In this document: positions 7,423 through 14,712 of the stretch, piece after piece
Numbering within the stretch: the first letter of the stretch is position 1
Layout: each line of letters opens with the position of its first letter
Assembly: GCA_002433485.1 (NCBI GenBank)
Contig: DJIF01000046.1
Location: 1-24,637 of the forward strand
Length of the DNA stretch: 24,637 nt
Reading direction: 5' to 3'
DNA from: Deltaproteobacteria bacterium UBA6601
GTDB lineage: Bacteria; Myxococcota_A; UBA796; UBA9615
Made by a program: the position numbers and the translations under genes
Notes under the pieces: generated by a model
Databases searched by the model: none
Told to the model about the DNA's origin: nothing
Seen by the model: only the letters and a program-made list of their open reading frames with translations

Positions 7423-8720
7423 GCGCTCTAAAGTCCGGACCGATGGAGCGCCCGACCCTGTCCATCTGCATTCCCACCTGGGATCGCTCCGAGTTACTTG
7501 CTGAACTGCTGGACTCCCTTGGTTTTGTGGTGGACTTGCCTTTTTCGGTCGAGATTCTGGTCTGCAACAACGCGTCGGAAGATGACACAGTTGCCATCGT
7601 TGAGCGCTATCGAGACCGCTTGCCGCTTACCTGCTCGCAGCAGGCGACCAACCTTGGGCCCGCGCGTAACACCATTGGCGCATTTCGGGGTGCTCGAGGG
7701 CTTCTGTCTGTATATCTGGCCGATGATGATCGGCTGGTCCCCGAAGCTCTTGAGCGCTACGTTCAGTACCTGTTGGAGAACCCTGGAGTGGTGGTTCTGC
7801 ATGCCCCCTGGTTTCTTGAACAGGAGGACGGCGGCGGTTACCTCAGCTATCAGGTCGATCATCCCGCTGTGTTTGACCAGAGTGGGGCCTTGGGCTGTCT
7901 GGACTTTTTGCTGAAGCGCAAGGCTCTGCCTGAGATTGCCATCTATCGCACTGAGGTCCTGCATAACATCCTCTACTATCCCGCGTCCGTTTATGTTGGC
8001 TTTGTGATGCTGTTCCGGGCCTTTGCCCACGGCAGCGTCTGCTTTCATCCGGAGCCCTTCTATCGTTCGCTGGTCAGGGCTTCGGGCGGGGTGAAGTCGG
8101 GTTCCATGGGGCAATTGGGCCATCGCCAGGCGGCGACCGATCTGGATCCTTACCGGGGGAGTATTGAGTTGGCCCTGCTAAGCGCCCTGAAGGATGTGGT
8201 TCCACTGCCGACCCCACCGCAGATGCTGAGCGCCGCCCTGCAGATGATTAACCAATTCCAGCTCGATCGACTGGAGGTCGCGGTCAAGCTGAGTCTGGCG
8301 CGCCGTGACTTCATCGCTGCCAACGAGTTTATGCATCGCTCGCTGGTGTGGCGCGAACAAGTGAACCCCGCTGAGGTTCAAAGCTGGGAAGATCAGCACC
8401 TGCTGATGATGGCTCTGCAGTCTGTGGTCGAGTTGCAGCAGGGCCACTCTATGTTGGGTCCTTTGCTGCTCTGTGACCTTGAGCGGCCGCAGGGTGTGGT
8501 CGAAGCGCTGGCTAGCTTTGACGACACGCTGGCGGTGCGCGTTTCTAGTGTGGCTGAAGTGTTGGATGATGAAGACCTCGACCAGCACCTGTTCTTTGTC
8601 GAGGGTGAGGGGGCGCGGCAGCAGCTCGCGGGGGCTGGCGTTCCACCAGGACGCCTGTTGTTCCTGCCCGATATTCTCGATCAGTTCAGGGTCCTTCCAC
8701 GTAGCTTTAGCGGTAACTGA
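7419..8720 (+). CDS. GT2 family glycosyltransferase (paralogue 2)
   Basis: 433 residues. The start at 7419 overlaps the previous stop (ATGA), pointing to coupled translation; an internal ATG at 7443 would give the N-terminus the same length as the other copies and cannot be excluded. GT-A motifs are SICIPTWDR, CNNASEDDT and YLADDDRLV. The shared central block is conserved (FYRSLVRASGG, then DPYRGSIELALLSALK). The C-terminal domain ends in FRVLPRSFSGN. In the nucleotide-binding loop Ser/Asp is replaced by Cys/Asn (CNNAS versus SDNAS and CDNAS in the other copies), a change that might affect donor binding. The function is transfer of a sugar to the glycan built by this locus; donor and acceptor are not predictable. 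Confidence 0.9.
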   Translation: MSALKSGPMERPTLSICIPTWDRSELLAELLDSLGFVVDLPFSVEILVCNNASEDDTVAIVERYRDRLPLTCSQQATNLGPARNTIGAFRGARGLLSVYLADDDRLVPEALERYVQYLLENPGVVVLHAPWFLEQEDGGGYLSYQVDHPAVFDQSGALGCLDFLLKRKALPEIAIYRTEVLHNILYYPASVYVGFVMLFRAFAHGSVCFHPEPFYRSLVRASGGVKSGSMGQLGHRQAATDLDPYRGSIELALLSALKDVVPLPTPPQMLSAALQMINQFQLDRLEVAVKLSLARRDFIAANEFMHRSLVWREQVNPAEVQSWEDQHLLMMALQSVVELQQGHSMLGPLLLCDLERPQGVVEALASFDDTLAVRVSSVAEVLDDEDLDQHLFFVEGEGARQQLAGAGVPPGRLLFLPDILDQFRVLPRSFSGN

Positions 8721-8723
8721 AGT

Positions 8724-10004
8724 ATGCCCCAGCCGCTGCTCTCTATCTGCATTCCTACCTTCAACCGAGTCGGGCTGCTCGGTCCCTTGCTCGAACAGCT
8801 GCAGGGACTCTCAGAGCTGACTTTTGATTACGAAGTTGTGATCTGTGACAACGCCTCGGATGACGGAACCGCTGAACTCATCGAGCGCTACGCACAGCGT
8901 CTGCCGATCCGCTCCTTCCGTCAGAATCGCAACACCGGCATTACCGCCAACACCAGCCTCGCTTTTCGTCAGGCGCGGGGTCGCTATTGTCTCTACCTGG
9001 CCGATGACGACCGGCTCATTGTCGATGCCCTGGGCAGGCTAATGAGCTTCCTGCAGGAGCGACCTGAGATTGTAGTGCTCCATGTGCCCTGGTTGCTTTG
9101 GGATGAGCAGGGGCAGCAGGCCCCCCACCCGTTCTATCGACTCGATGAGGTTAAGCTCTTTAGCCCCGAGCAGGCTCTTGATTGCTTTAATTTCCTGGTG
9201 AGCGGGCGGATTTTTCCTGAGATAGCCATCTACCGAAGTGATGTGCTGTATCGCATCCTCCATCACCCTCAGCGGGTGTATGTGGGCTTCTTGATGCTGT
9301 TTCGTGCTTTCCGCTACGGCAGCATCTGTTTTCATCCTGACTCCTTTTATCGATTCCCCTTGCGTCATACGGACGGGGCGACGGAGCGCTGGCAGGAACA
9401 GGAGGGCTACAAGCAGTCGGTGGGTAATCTGGACCGCTATCGTGGCAGCCTGGAGATCGCTCTGCTCTCGGCGTTGCGGGAACTGACGCCGCTGCCTCTC
9501 GATGAAGAGCTTCGAGCCCAGGCCCTGGCGATGGTCAGTGACTTCTTGCTGGATCGAATGCGAGTGGCCTGTGAGCTGAGTCTGGCGAGGGCCGATTTTG
9601 TTGCCGCTCATGAGTTTTTTCAGCGCCGCTTACTGTGGCGTCGCGATGTGGCTGCTGCGGAGGTCCACGAGTGGGAGAATAAGTTTCTCCCTCTGGCCGC
9701 GCTCCAGGCTGCCATTGAGGTGCAGCGAGAGAACAGTTTGCTCAGTGGCCTGCGATTGAGTGGTTTTACCGAGGTCGATGGCTTGATGCCGGGCTTTGGA
9801 TATTTTGAGGACGCCCCTGTGGTGGAGGTGATTGGTCTACAGGAAGCCGCCGGAGCCGGGGACCGTGATCTTTGGTTGCATCTGGTCGAACAGCCAGAGC
9901 AGCAAGCACTGCTGGTGGGAGCCGGTATGGCGCCCGGTCAGGTGCTGTGCTTTGCCGATTTGCTGGACGCCTACCGGATTCTGCCCCGCTCGTTTCGTCG
10001 CTGA
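8724..10004 (+). CDS. GT2 family glycosyltransferase (paralogue 3)
   Basis: 426 residues, starting 3 nt after the stop of paralogue 2. The ATG gives MPQPLLSICIPT, aligned with paralogue 1; only a weak purine-rich stretch (TGAAG) precedes it. The motifs SICIPTFNR, CDNASDDGT and YLADDDRLI mark a GT-A family 2 enzyme with an intact acidic metal site. The central and C-terminal parts are collinear with the other two copies and it ends in YRILPRSFRR. Its TGA (10002-10004) directly abuts the stop of the convergent methyltransferase gene (TCA at 10005-10007), leaving no room for a terminator between the coding regions. It is presumed to add a sugar in the same pathway as its paralogues, perhaps each to a different position or residue. 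Confidence 0.9.
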   Translation: MPQPLLSICIPTFNRVGLLGPLLEQLQGLSELTFDYEVVICDNASDDGTAELIERYAQRLPIRSFRQNRNTGITANTSLAFRQARGRYCLYLADDDRLIVDALGRLMSFLQERPEIVVLHVPWLLWDEQGQQAPHPFYRLDEVKLFSPEQALDCFNFLVSGRIFPEIAIYRSDVLYRILHHPQRVYVGFLMLFRAFRYGSICFHPDSFYRFPLRHTDGATERWQEQEGYKQSVGNLDRYRGSLEIALLSALRELTPLPLDEELRAQALAMVSDFLLDRMRVACELSLARADFVAAHEFFQRRLLWRRDVAAAEVHEWENKFLPLAALQAAIEVQRENSLLSGLRLSGFTEVDGLMPGFGYFEDAPVVEVIGLQEAAGAGDRDLWLHLVEQPEQQALLVGAGMAPGQVLCFADLLDAYRILPRSFRR

Positions 10005-10739
10005 TCAGTGACGGCGCCTCAAGTAGCCGCTTGGGGCCGCAGTGATCTGTAGTTTGGCCTCGATTTCTTCATCAACCTCGAATTCGGGGTGCTCGTTGAG
10101 AAAGGCGCGCGTGGCCGTCAGTGGATTGTCACCTGGCCCCCAGGGACGGTCTGCAGAGAATGAGGCGGGCATCCGCTCAATGATGCCGTCGAAGACCACC
10201 GCATAGCTGCCCGGGCTGACCAGTGGTGTGTAGATCTCCAACTCGCGCAGTACGTGCTGGTGAGTGTGCATTGAGTCGATGCAGAGCAGCACCGACCCGG
10301 CACCCTGTGCCACTGCGTGGACCTGTTCGGCGACCGCTGGGTCGATGCTGGAACCCTCGATCATGGAGATCCGATGGGCCAGTGGGTGCTGTTCGATCTG
10401 CTGGCGATTGTGAGCGCGGATGTCGATGTCCACGCCCAGGACCCGGCCGGCGCCGCCCAGGAGCTCCAGAAGTGAGGCCTGAAAGATCAGGGAACCACCA
10501 TGGGCGATGCCCAGTTCGATGACCAGATCGGGCTGAATCCGCCAGGCAATCTCCTGCAAGGCGAGCAGATCCTGCGGATATTGGATAATAGGTCGGCCCA
10601 GCCAGCTGAAGTTGTAGCTGTACAGCGCATCGAGGGAGGCTTCGATAAATTTGGAGCCTGCCTCCTGCAGTCTCCGGTCGGTTGCATAGGACTTGATGCG
10701 CTGAGCTCGCTCCTTTTCAAATTGGCGGATTGGGTCCAT
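10005..10739 (-). CDS. CmcI/cephalosporin hydroxylase family protein (rhamnosyl O-methyltransferase type)
   Basis: 244 residues, close to the usual size of the CmcI/rhamnosyl O-methyltransferase family (PF04989). The SAM-binding segment is DLVIELGIAHGGS (71-83), followed by the acidic strand end GVDIDIR (102-108). A metal-binding region is suggested by CIDSMHTHQHV (153-163) and VVFDGIIE (181-188), where this family binds a divalent ion. Despite the historical hydroxylase name, members are mostly SAM-dependent O-methyltransferases; in a glycan locus methylation of a deoxysugar such as rhamnose is the natural guess. The ATG at 10739 immediately follows the stop of the epimerase gene, so it is the last gene of a three-gene leftward operon. 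Confidence 0.85.
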   Translation of the reverse strand: MDPIRQFEKERAQRIKSYATDRRLQEAGSKFIEASLDALYSYNFSWLGRPIIQYPQDLLALQEIAWRIQPDLVIELGIAHGGSLIFQASLLELLGGAGRVLGVDIDIRAHNRQQIEQHPLAHRISMIEGSSIDPAVAEQVHAVAQGAGSVLLCIDSMHTHQHVLRELEIYTPLVSPGSYAVVFDGIIERMPASFSADRPWGPGDNPLTATRAFLNEHPEFEVDEEIEAKLQITAAPSGYLRRRH

Positions 10740-11624
10740 TCAGCCCTCGCAGTGAGCCTGCTGGCTCTGGTCTTTGCCCTCGGCCCAGGCATCAAGTGCG
10801 GCGTTCAGGCGGGTGGTGTCGCCCCAGAAGTTCATGGGTGCGTGGCTGGGATAGCCGTAATGGCCGAAGTCAGGACGAATCTGGCTCTGTCGGCGGTTGA
10901 TGTGCCGCTCGACCAGCTCGCGCACCGAGATCGGCTGGCCCGAGCAGATGTTGAAGACCCCGGAGTGGGCCGACTGCAAGGCGACCTTGGCGATGGCGCT
11001 GGCGAGGTCACTGACTTCCATATAGTCCCGAATCTGCTCGCCCCCGCTCATAGGGAACTGCTCATGGCCGGCATCGATGGCTCGGTCGAGCTGTGGGATG
11101 AGAGCTCTTTTTTGTTGCCCGGGGCCATAAGTGTAGAAGGGGCGGAGCCAGCGAAGCTCGGCCGAGCTGGTGGACAGGCGGAACTCCAGCATCCGGCGCA
11201 GACAGTCTTTGGCGATTCCATAAGCGGTCACCGGAGCGGTGGGCAGACCCTCGTGTAGGCAGCCGTCTTGAAGCCCGTATTCGTAGCAGGTGCCGACGCA
11301 GGCGATCCGTTGGGCTCCCGCTTCTGCCATCTGGAGCACGAAGCGGTAGCTGTCCATCAGGTGCCGCTCAATGTGGATCGGGTCTCGATAAGAGGAGAGG
11401 TCTGGCCATGCGAGGTGGATCAAGAGTTCTGGCTCGCCAAGCCGGGCGAACAGATCTTTGGGCCGGTCGTGCAGATCTACCGCGACCCACGGCACTCCCA
11501 GCGTTGCGAGTTGCTCTTGGTTGCGGCCAGTCGCGGTTATCTGAAAGGGCCCCAAGGCCTTAAGGGTTTGAACTACATGGCTTCCGATGAAGCCTGAAGC
11601 ACCAGTAACCAGGATCCTGTTCAC
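10740..11624 (-). CDS. NAD-dependent sugar epimerase/dehydratase (extended SDR)
   Basis: 294 residues from a GTG at 11624, preferred over the ATG at 11693 because AGGAG lies at 11634-11630 with 5 nt spacing and the longer form would overlap the upstream gene by 35 nt and add residues before the first strand. The dinucleotide loop is GASGFIG (8-14); the catalytic set is T112 in GTCYEYG and Y135-x3-K139 in AYGIAKD. RPFYTYGPGQ and RDYMEVSDLA are typical of nucleotide-sugar epimerases and dehydratases. It probably acts on an NDP-sugar, possibly as a 4-ketoreductase or 4-epimerase working after the RmlC-like enzyme encoded just upstream. The gap to that gene is 34 nt. Confidence 0.9.
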   Translation of the reverse strand: MNRILVTGASGFIGSHVVQTLKALGPFQITATGRNQEQLATLGVPWVAVDLHDRPKDLFARLGEPELLIHLAWPDLSSYRDPIHIERHLMDSYRFVLQMAEAGAQRIACVGTCYEYGLQDGCLHEGLPTAPVTAYGIAKDCLRRMLEFRLSTSSAELRWLRPFYTYGPGQQKRALIPQLDRAIDAGHEQFPMSGGEQIRDYMEVSDLASAIAKVALQSAHSGVFNICSGQPISVRELVERHINRRQSQIRPDFGHYGYPSHAPMNFWGDTTRLNAALDAWAEGKDQSQQAHCEG

Positions 11625-11658
11625 GCTCTCTCCTGCACCATTGGGGCCATGTGCCTCG

Positions 11659-12216
11659 TTAAACGGCTCGAATCTTGCCGGGGTAGCGATCATCGAGGAG
11701 GGGAAAGTTGGCGTCCTTGTCGGACAGCATGTTTACTTCCAGTGGCCACTTGATTCCGACCTTGGGGTCATCCCAGCGAACCCCCGCCTCCTGTCCTGGG
11801 GCGTAGTGAGCCGTGACCAGATACATGATCTCGCAGTTGTCTTCGAGGGCCTGGAAACCATGGGCGAAGTACTCGGGAACCACCATCATGCGCATGTTGC
11901 GCTGGGTAAGGATCTCGCCGTGCCAGTGCAGATAGGTGGGGGACTCAGGTCGCATATCGACAATGACATCGAAGATCGAGCCCCGGGTGCAGCGCACCAG
12001 CTTCATCTCAGCGCTGTCGCCCAGCTGGTAGTGAAGTCCGCGCAGGGTTCCGCTCAGGTTGCTCTGGCTCAGGTTGATGTTGCGCACTGAGCGCTCACCG
12101 AGGATCTCTTCCAGTTCTCGGTCGCAGAACAGTCGGGCAAACAGCCCGCGAGGGTCTTCAAAGGGTTCGCACTCGGCGAGGATGGCACCGTCCAGGGGAA
12201 GGGGGTTCAGCTTCAT
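11659..12216 (-). CDS. dTDP-4-dehydrorhamnose 3,5-epimerase family protein (RmlC-like)
   Basis: 185 residues, the normal length of RmlC cupin epimerases. The conserved GTLRGLHYQ (about 56-64) carries the catalytic His, followed by KLVRCTRGSIFDVIVDMR, VPEYFAHGFQAL and, near the end, GVRWDDP and GIKWP, all hallmarks of the family. It should epimerise C3 and/or C5 of a 4-keto-6-deoxy nucleotide sugar. No RmlA, RmlB or RmlD is nearby, so the 4-keto substrate must come from elsewhere, and the partner SDR downstream may be the reductase. The family includes enzymes acting on sugars other than rhamnose precursors, so no gene symbol is given. The ATG at 12216 has only a weak Shine-Dalgarno (AAAGG). 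First gene of the operon. Confidence 0.88.
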   Translation of the reverse strand: MKLNPLPLDGAILAECEPFEDPRGLFARLFCDRELEEILGERSVRNINLSQSNLSGTLRGLHYQLGDSAEMKLVRCTRGSIFDVIVDMRPESPTYLHWHGEILTQRNMRMMVVPEYFAHGFQALEDNCEIMYLVTAHYAPGQEAGVRWDDPKVGIKWPLEVNMLSDKDANFPLLDDRYPGKIRAV

Positions 12217-12351
12217 CTTGCAGCGACCTTTCAGCGGGGGACCAGCATCAATTCAGACTCCGTTGGCAGGATAGCTCAGATGGGTCCCTGGCGCGGGTCG
12301 CGGCGCCCAGGAGCAAACCAAAACAAGGCGCCTCGCTGCCGCTTAGGGGGC

Positions 12352-13800
12352 TCAGCCCTGGCGACGCAGTACGCCCAGCGTCTCGGCCTTGGTGAGCAGC
12401 TCTTCGTAGATGCGGTCGGTGTCAGCCCGTCGGTCCAGGTCCGAGCCGTCCAGCTTACGGTCTACCAGGGCCTCAAGCTCAGGCTGGAGCGTGAGGCTGC
12501 CCGGGCTCGGCAGCTCTGAGCGAAATCCGACTCCATAGCTGCACTCGGGTCGATACAGTTCCTCATCGCTGGCTTCGATGAGTGGCAGTGTGATGGGGGC
12601 CGCTGGTTGGCCGTCCAGCAGCCGCTGCTGGTCCAGGGTGGCGATTAGATTGCCAGCGGCGGCGTCTCGTGCTGTAAGTGGTTCCAATTCCCACAGAGTT
12701 GAGAGGAATGCCAGCACTGAACTGTGGTCGTAGACCTCGCTGCAGATGTGGCCCTGGCGGACGTAGGGGCCGGCGAGCAGTGAAGGGACGCGAAAGCCCA
12801 GCTGGCCGAAGCCCTGGGCTGCCCGGTCGTCGTCGGTGCTAGGAGGCGGCACATGGTCAAAGAACCCGCCGTGTTCGTCGTAGCTGATGATGAACAGCGA
12901 GCGATTCCACTGGGGACTGCGGGCCAGTGCCTCATAGATGGAGGCTACGTAGACCTGTCCGGCAATGGGGTGGCAAGGGGGGTGGTCGTCGTTGCGCCCG
13001 TACACCGGATCAATCCAGACCAGGGATGGCAAGTTGCCCGCTGCCGCGTCGTCGAAGAATTGTTCGATGGGCAGCATGCCTCCTTCTGCCAGCGAGCGTG
13101 ACGGCAGCAGCATGCTGAAGGGGAGGTTGCCGTAGTAGTTGGCCCAGCTCCGCCCCGCAGCTGCCACCCGGTCAAAGATATCTGGCCAGTCCCAGGCTTC
13201 GGTGGTCTCGTTGCCTTGGGCTCCGCCACTTTGTCCAGCCATGGAGTAGAGGCGATTGGGCCAGGTGCTGCTGAGCAGCGAACAGAACCAGCGATCGCAG
13301 ATGGTTCCCGAGTCTGCCAGCGCATAGAAGGTGGAGAGCGTGGAACGGTCCAACCAACCCATGACCCGATGGGCGTGGTCGGCCCCGTGTCGTGCGTAGT
13401 GTTCTGCTACGAAGCCGTCGTTGGCGCCCCCAGCAAACTGACGGTGGGAGCTGCCCCAGCTGTGCGGCGGATCGGCGATGCAGTAGCTGTCGGCTGGATG
13501 GATCTCGACGGCTCCCCCCTGTGGGTGGGGGTTGCTCATTCCCTCAACGAGTCCATCGACGTCGTCGCGTCCTTCCACCAGTGATAGGGCACCGAAGTAG
13601 TGGTCGAAGCTGCGGTTTTCCATCATCAGCACAACGACCGTGTCGATTCGATCGCGAATCAGCTCCGGGTTGAAGCTCGCTGGCGCTTGCGGCTGTGGCT
13701 GGTCAGTGCCACCACCACAGGCCGGTAAAAGCGGCGCCAGACTGACCGCTCCCAGCCCTTTGAGGGCTTTGCGTCGGTTCAGTTCAGAGTCGTTACTCAA
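12352..13800 (-). CDS. Tat-exported phosphoesterase lipoprotein (phospholipase C/acid phosphatase family)
   Basis: 482 residues from a TTG start at 13800, supported by GGAG at 13810-13807 (6 nt spacing) and by the export signal that only this start includes. The N-terminus carries a twin-arginine motif (NRRKALKG, 8-15) and a lipobox-like LPAC with Cys28, so it is predicted to be exported folded and lipid-anchored. The phosphoesterase family (PF04185) is shown by MMENRSFDHYFG (59-70), STWPNR (178-183) and SYDEHGGFFDH (306-316), which in the family hold metal and the nucleophile region. Members cleave phospholipid head groups or phosphomonoesters; the substrate here is not certain. The gene lies 52 nt after the FadR-type regulator on the same strand and may be co-transcribed with it. 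Confidence 0.9.
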   Translation of the reverse strand: MSNDSELNRRKALKGLGAVSLAPLLPACGGGTDQPQPQAPASFNPELIRDRIDTVVVLMMENRSFDHYFGALSLVEGRDDVDGLVEGMSNPHPQGGAVEIHPADSYCIADPPHSWGSSHRQFAGGANDGFVAEHYARHGADHAHRVMGWLDRSTLSTFYALADSGTICDRWFCSLLSSTWPNRLYSMAGQSGGAQGNETTEAWDWPDIFDRVAAAGRSWANYYGNLPFSMLLPSRSLAEGGMLPIEQFFDDAAAGNLPSLVWIDPVYGRNDDHPPCHPIAGQVYVASIYEALARSPQWNRSLFIISYDEHGGFFDHVPPPSTDDDRAAQGFGQLGFRVPSLLAGPYVRQGHICSEVYDHSSVLAFLSTLWELEPLTARDAAAGNLIATLDQQRLLDGQPAAPITLPLIEASDEELYRPECSYGVGFRSELPSPGSLTLQPELEALVDRKLDGSDLDRRADTDRIYEELLTKAETLGVLRRQG

Positions 13801-13852
13801 ACCAGTCTCCAGAATGCTTACTGCAGATTATAACCGCACTGAGCTGGCCCTC

Positions 13853-14590
13853 TCAGGCCCTGGCTACCCGGCTCCAGCGGATGGTAGCGTCCAGCTCGGT
13901 GACCGCGCGCTCATCGCGCAGCTTCTGCTCGTCGATCAGCACAGGGATTCCGTTCAAGGTCGGTCTCTCTAACCAGCCGAGCAGCTTGTGCCATGCCGCA
14001 AGGTTTTCTTCTGGCGCCGCTAGGACAGCGTCGCGCAGTTGATCGCTGTAGATGACAGCTAGGAGTGGCTTCAAAGAGAGCCCGATGACGACGCTGCCAG
14101 CGGTCTGCAGCAGGGTGTCGTAGATCGCGTTTTCGGCCTCGGCCAGTTGCGGCTTGCTAGCTTCCCTGCTCAGCAGGGAAGCAAAGCTGGCCACTGCGTC
14201 GGCAATGCGCCGGCGTCGCGCTTCGTTGCTGCTGCTGCAGAGCCGCTCCAGCAGGCCGGCAAGCAGCAGCCTACGTACCATCATCAGCTCAGCCGCCAGT
14301 TCCGGAAGTTGTTCGTCCTCAAGGGCGATGTCCAGGATTGGCTCGAGCAGGCCAGGCCCGCCGTGGCGCCGAAAGTCACGCACTGTGTAGCCGCTGCCCT
14401 GACGTACCGCCAGCAGGCCCTCTGCAGCTAGGCGACCCAGAGCGCTACGAACCGTCACTCTGCCCACCTTGAGCCGCTCGGCGAGTCGTCGCTCTGGAGC
14501 GAGCCGCTCGCCCACAGCGAGCTCACCGCTGAGGATGGCCCGGCGTAGTTGTTGGGTGCAGTTGTCGACCTGTGTTGTAGCCTTGTTCAT
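13853..14590 (-). CDS. FadR-type GntR-family transcriptional regulator
   Basis: 245 residues from the ATG at 14590, close to the 239 residues of E. coli FadR. A start at 14626 is possible but would put the operator-like palindrome inside the coding region. The N-terminal winged helix (about 1-72) has PERRL and GRVTVRSALGRL; R34, R44, T46 and G65 align by eye with the DNA-contacting residues of E. coli FadR, with Gln where that protein has His65. The C-terminal all-helical part resembles the FadR acyl-CoA-binding domain (AENAIYDTLLQTAG, AAWHKLLGWLE) rather than the generic metal-binding FCD, which I infer from spacing. It probably senses a fatty acyl effector and controls itself and perhaps the phosphoesterase downstream. 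Confidence 0.82.
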   Translation of the reverse strand: MNKATTQVDNCTQQLRRAILSGELAVGERLAPERRLAERLKVGRVTVRSALGRLAAEGLLAVRQGSGYTVRDFRRHGGPGLLEPILDIALEDEQLPELAAELMMVRRLLLAGLLERLCSSSNEARRRRIADAVASFASLLSREASKPQLAEAENAIYDTLLQTAGSVVIGLSLKPLLAVIYSDQLRDAVLAAPEENLAAWHKLLGWLERPTLNGIPVLIDEQKLRDERAVTELDATIRWSRVARA

Positions 14591-14596
14591 GACCTC

Positions 14597-14626
14597 ATTA
14601 TTGGTCGGACCAATCTTTAAGCGCAA
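14597..14626 (-). promoter_or_regulatory. Candidate promoter of the FadR-type regulator, overlapping the operator
   Basis: On the minus strand TTGCGC (14626-14621) and AATAAT (14602-14597) are separated by 18 nt and resemble -35 and -10 elements. The FadR-box covers the -10 and part of the spacer. If used, transcription would begin at or within a base or two of the ATG at 14590, giving a leaderless message. This fits the lack of a properly spaced Shine-Dalgarno: a GAGG is present but only 2 nt before the ATG. Confidence 0.4.
14600..14614. promoter_or_regulatory. FadR-box-like palindrome (operator)
   Basis: ATTGGTCGGACCAAT is a perfect 7+1+7 palindrome. Its core TGGTCGGACCA satisfies the TGGTNNNACCA pattern of FadR operators and lies 9 nt upstream of the start codon of the FadR-type regulator. 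This strongly suggests autoregulation. It also sits about 100 nt upstream of the divergent ABC-F start, so control of both directions is possible. Confidence 0.75.
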
Positions 14627-14712
14627 GCCAGGACCGAACAGTTCCTGCTGTGTCCTTGCTCCTCTCGCTACGCCGCGCTAAGAGGCAGCTTCTCTGCACT
14701 TCGGGAGAGCGC

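Noticed and set aside
6142..10004. GT2 proteins as membrane-embedded polysaccharide synthases
   Set aside because: No multi-spanning hydrophobic segments are present; the C-terminal part looks soluble.
12272..12283. TAGCTCAGATGG resembles the D-arm of a tRNA
   Set aside because: No matching acceptor stem, anticodon stem-loop or GGTTCGAATC-like T-arm follows within tRNA distance.
12285..12340. Possible hairpin of GCGGCGCC and GGCGCC between the phosphoesterase and RmlC-like genes
   Set aside because: The arms pair only with a bulge across a loop of about 19 nt and there is no T-run on the relevant strand.
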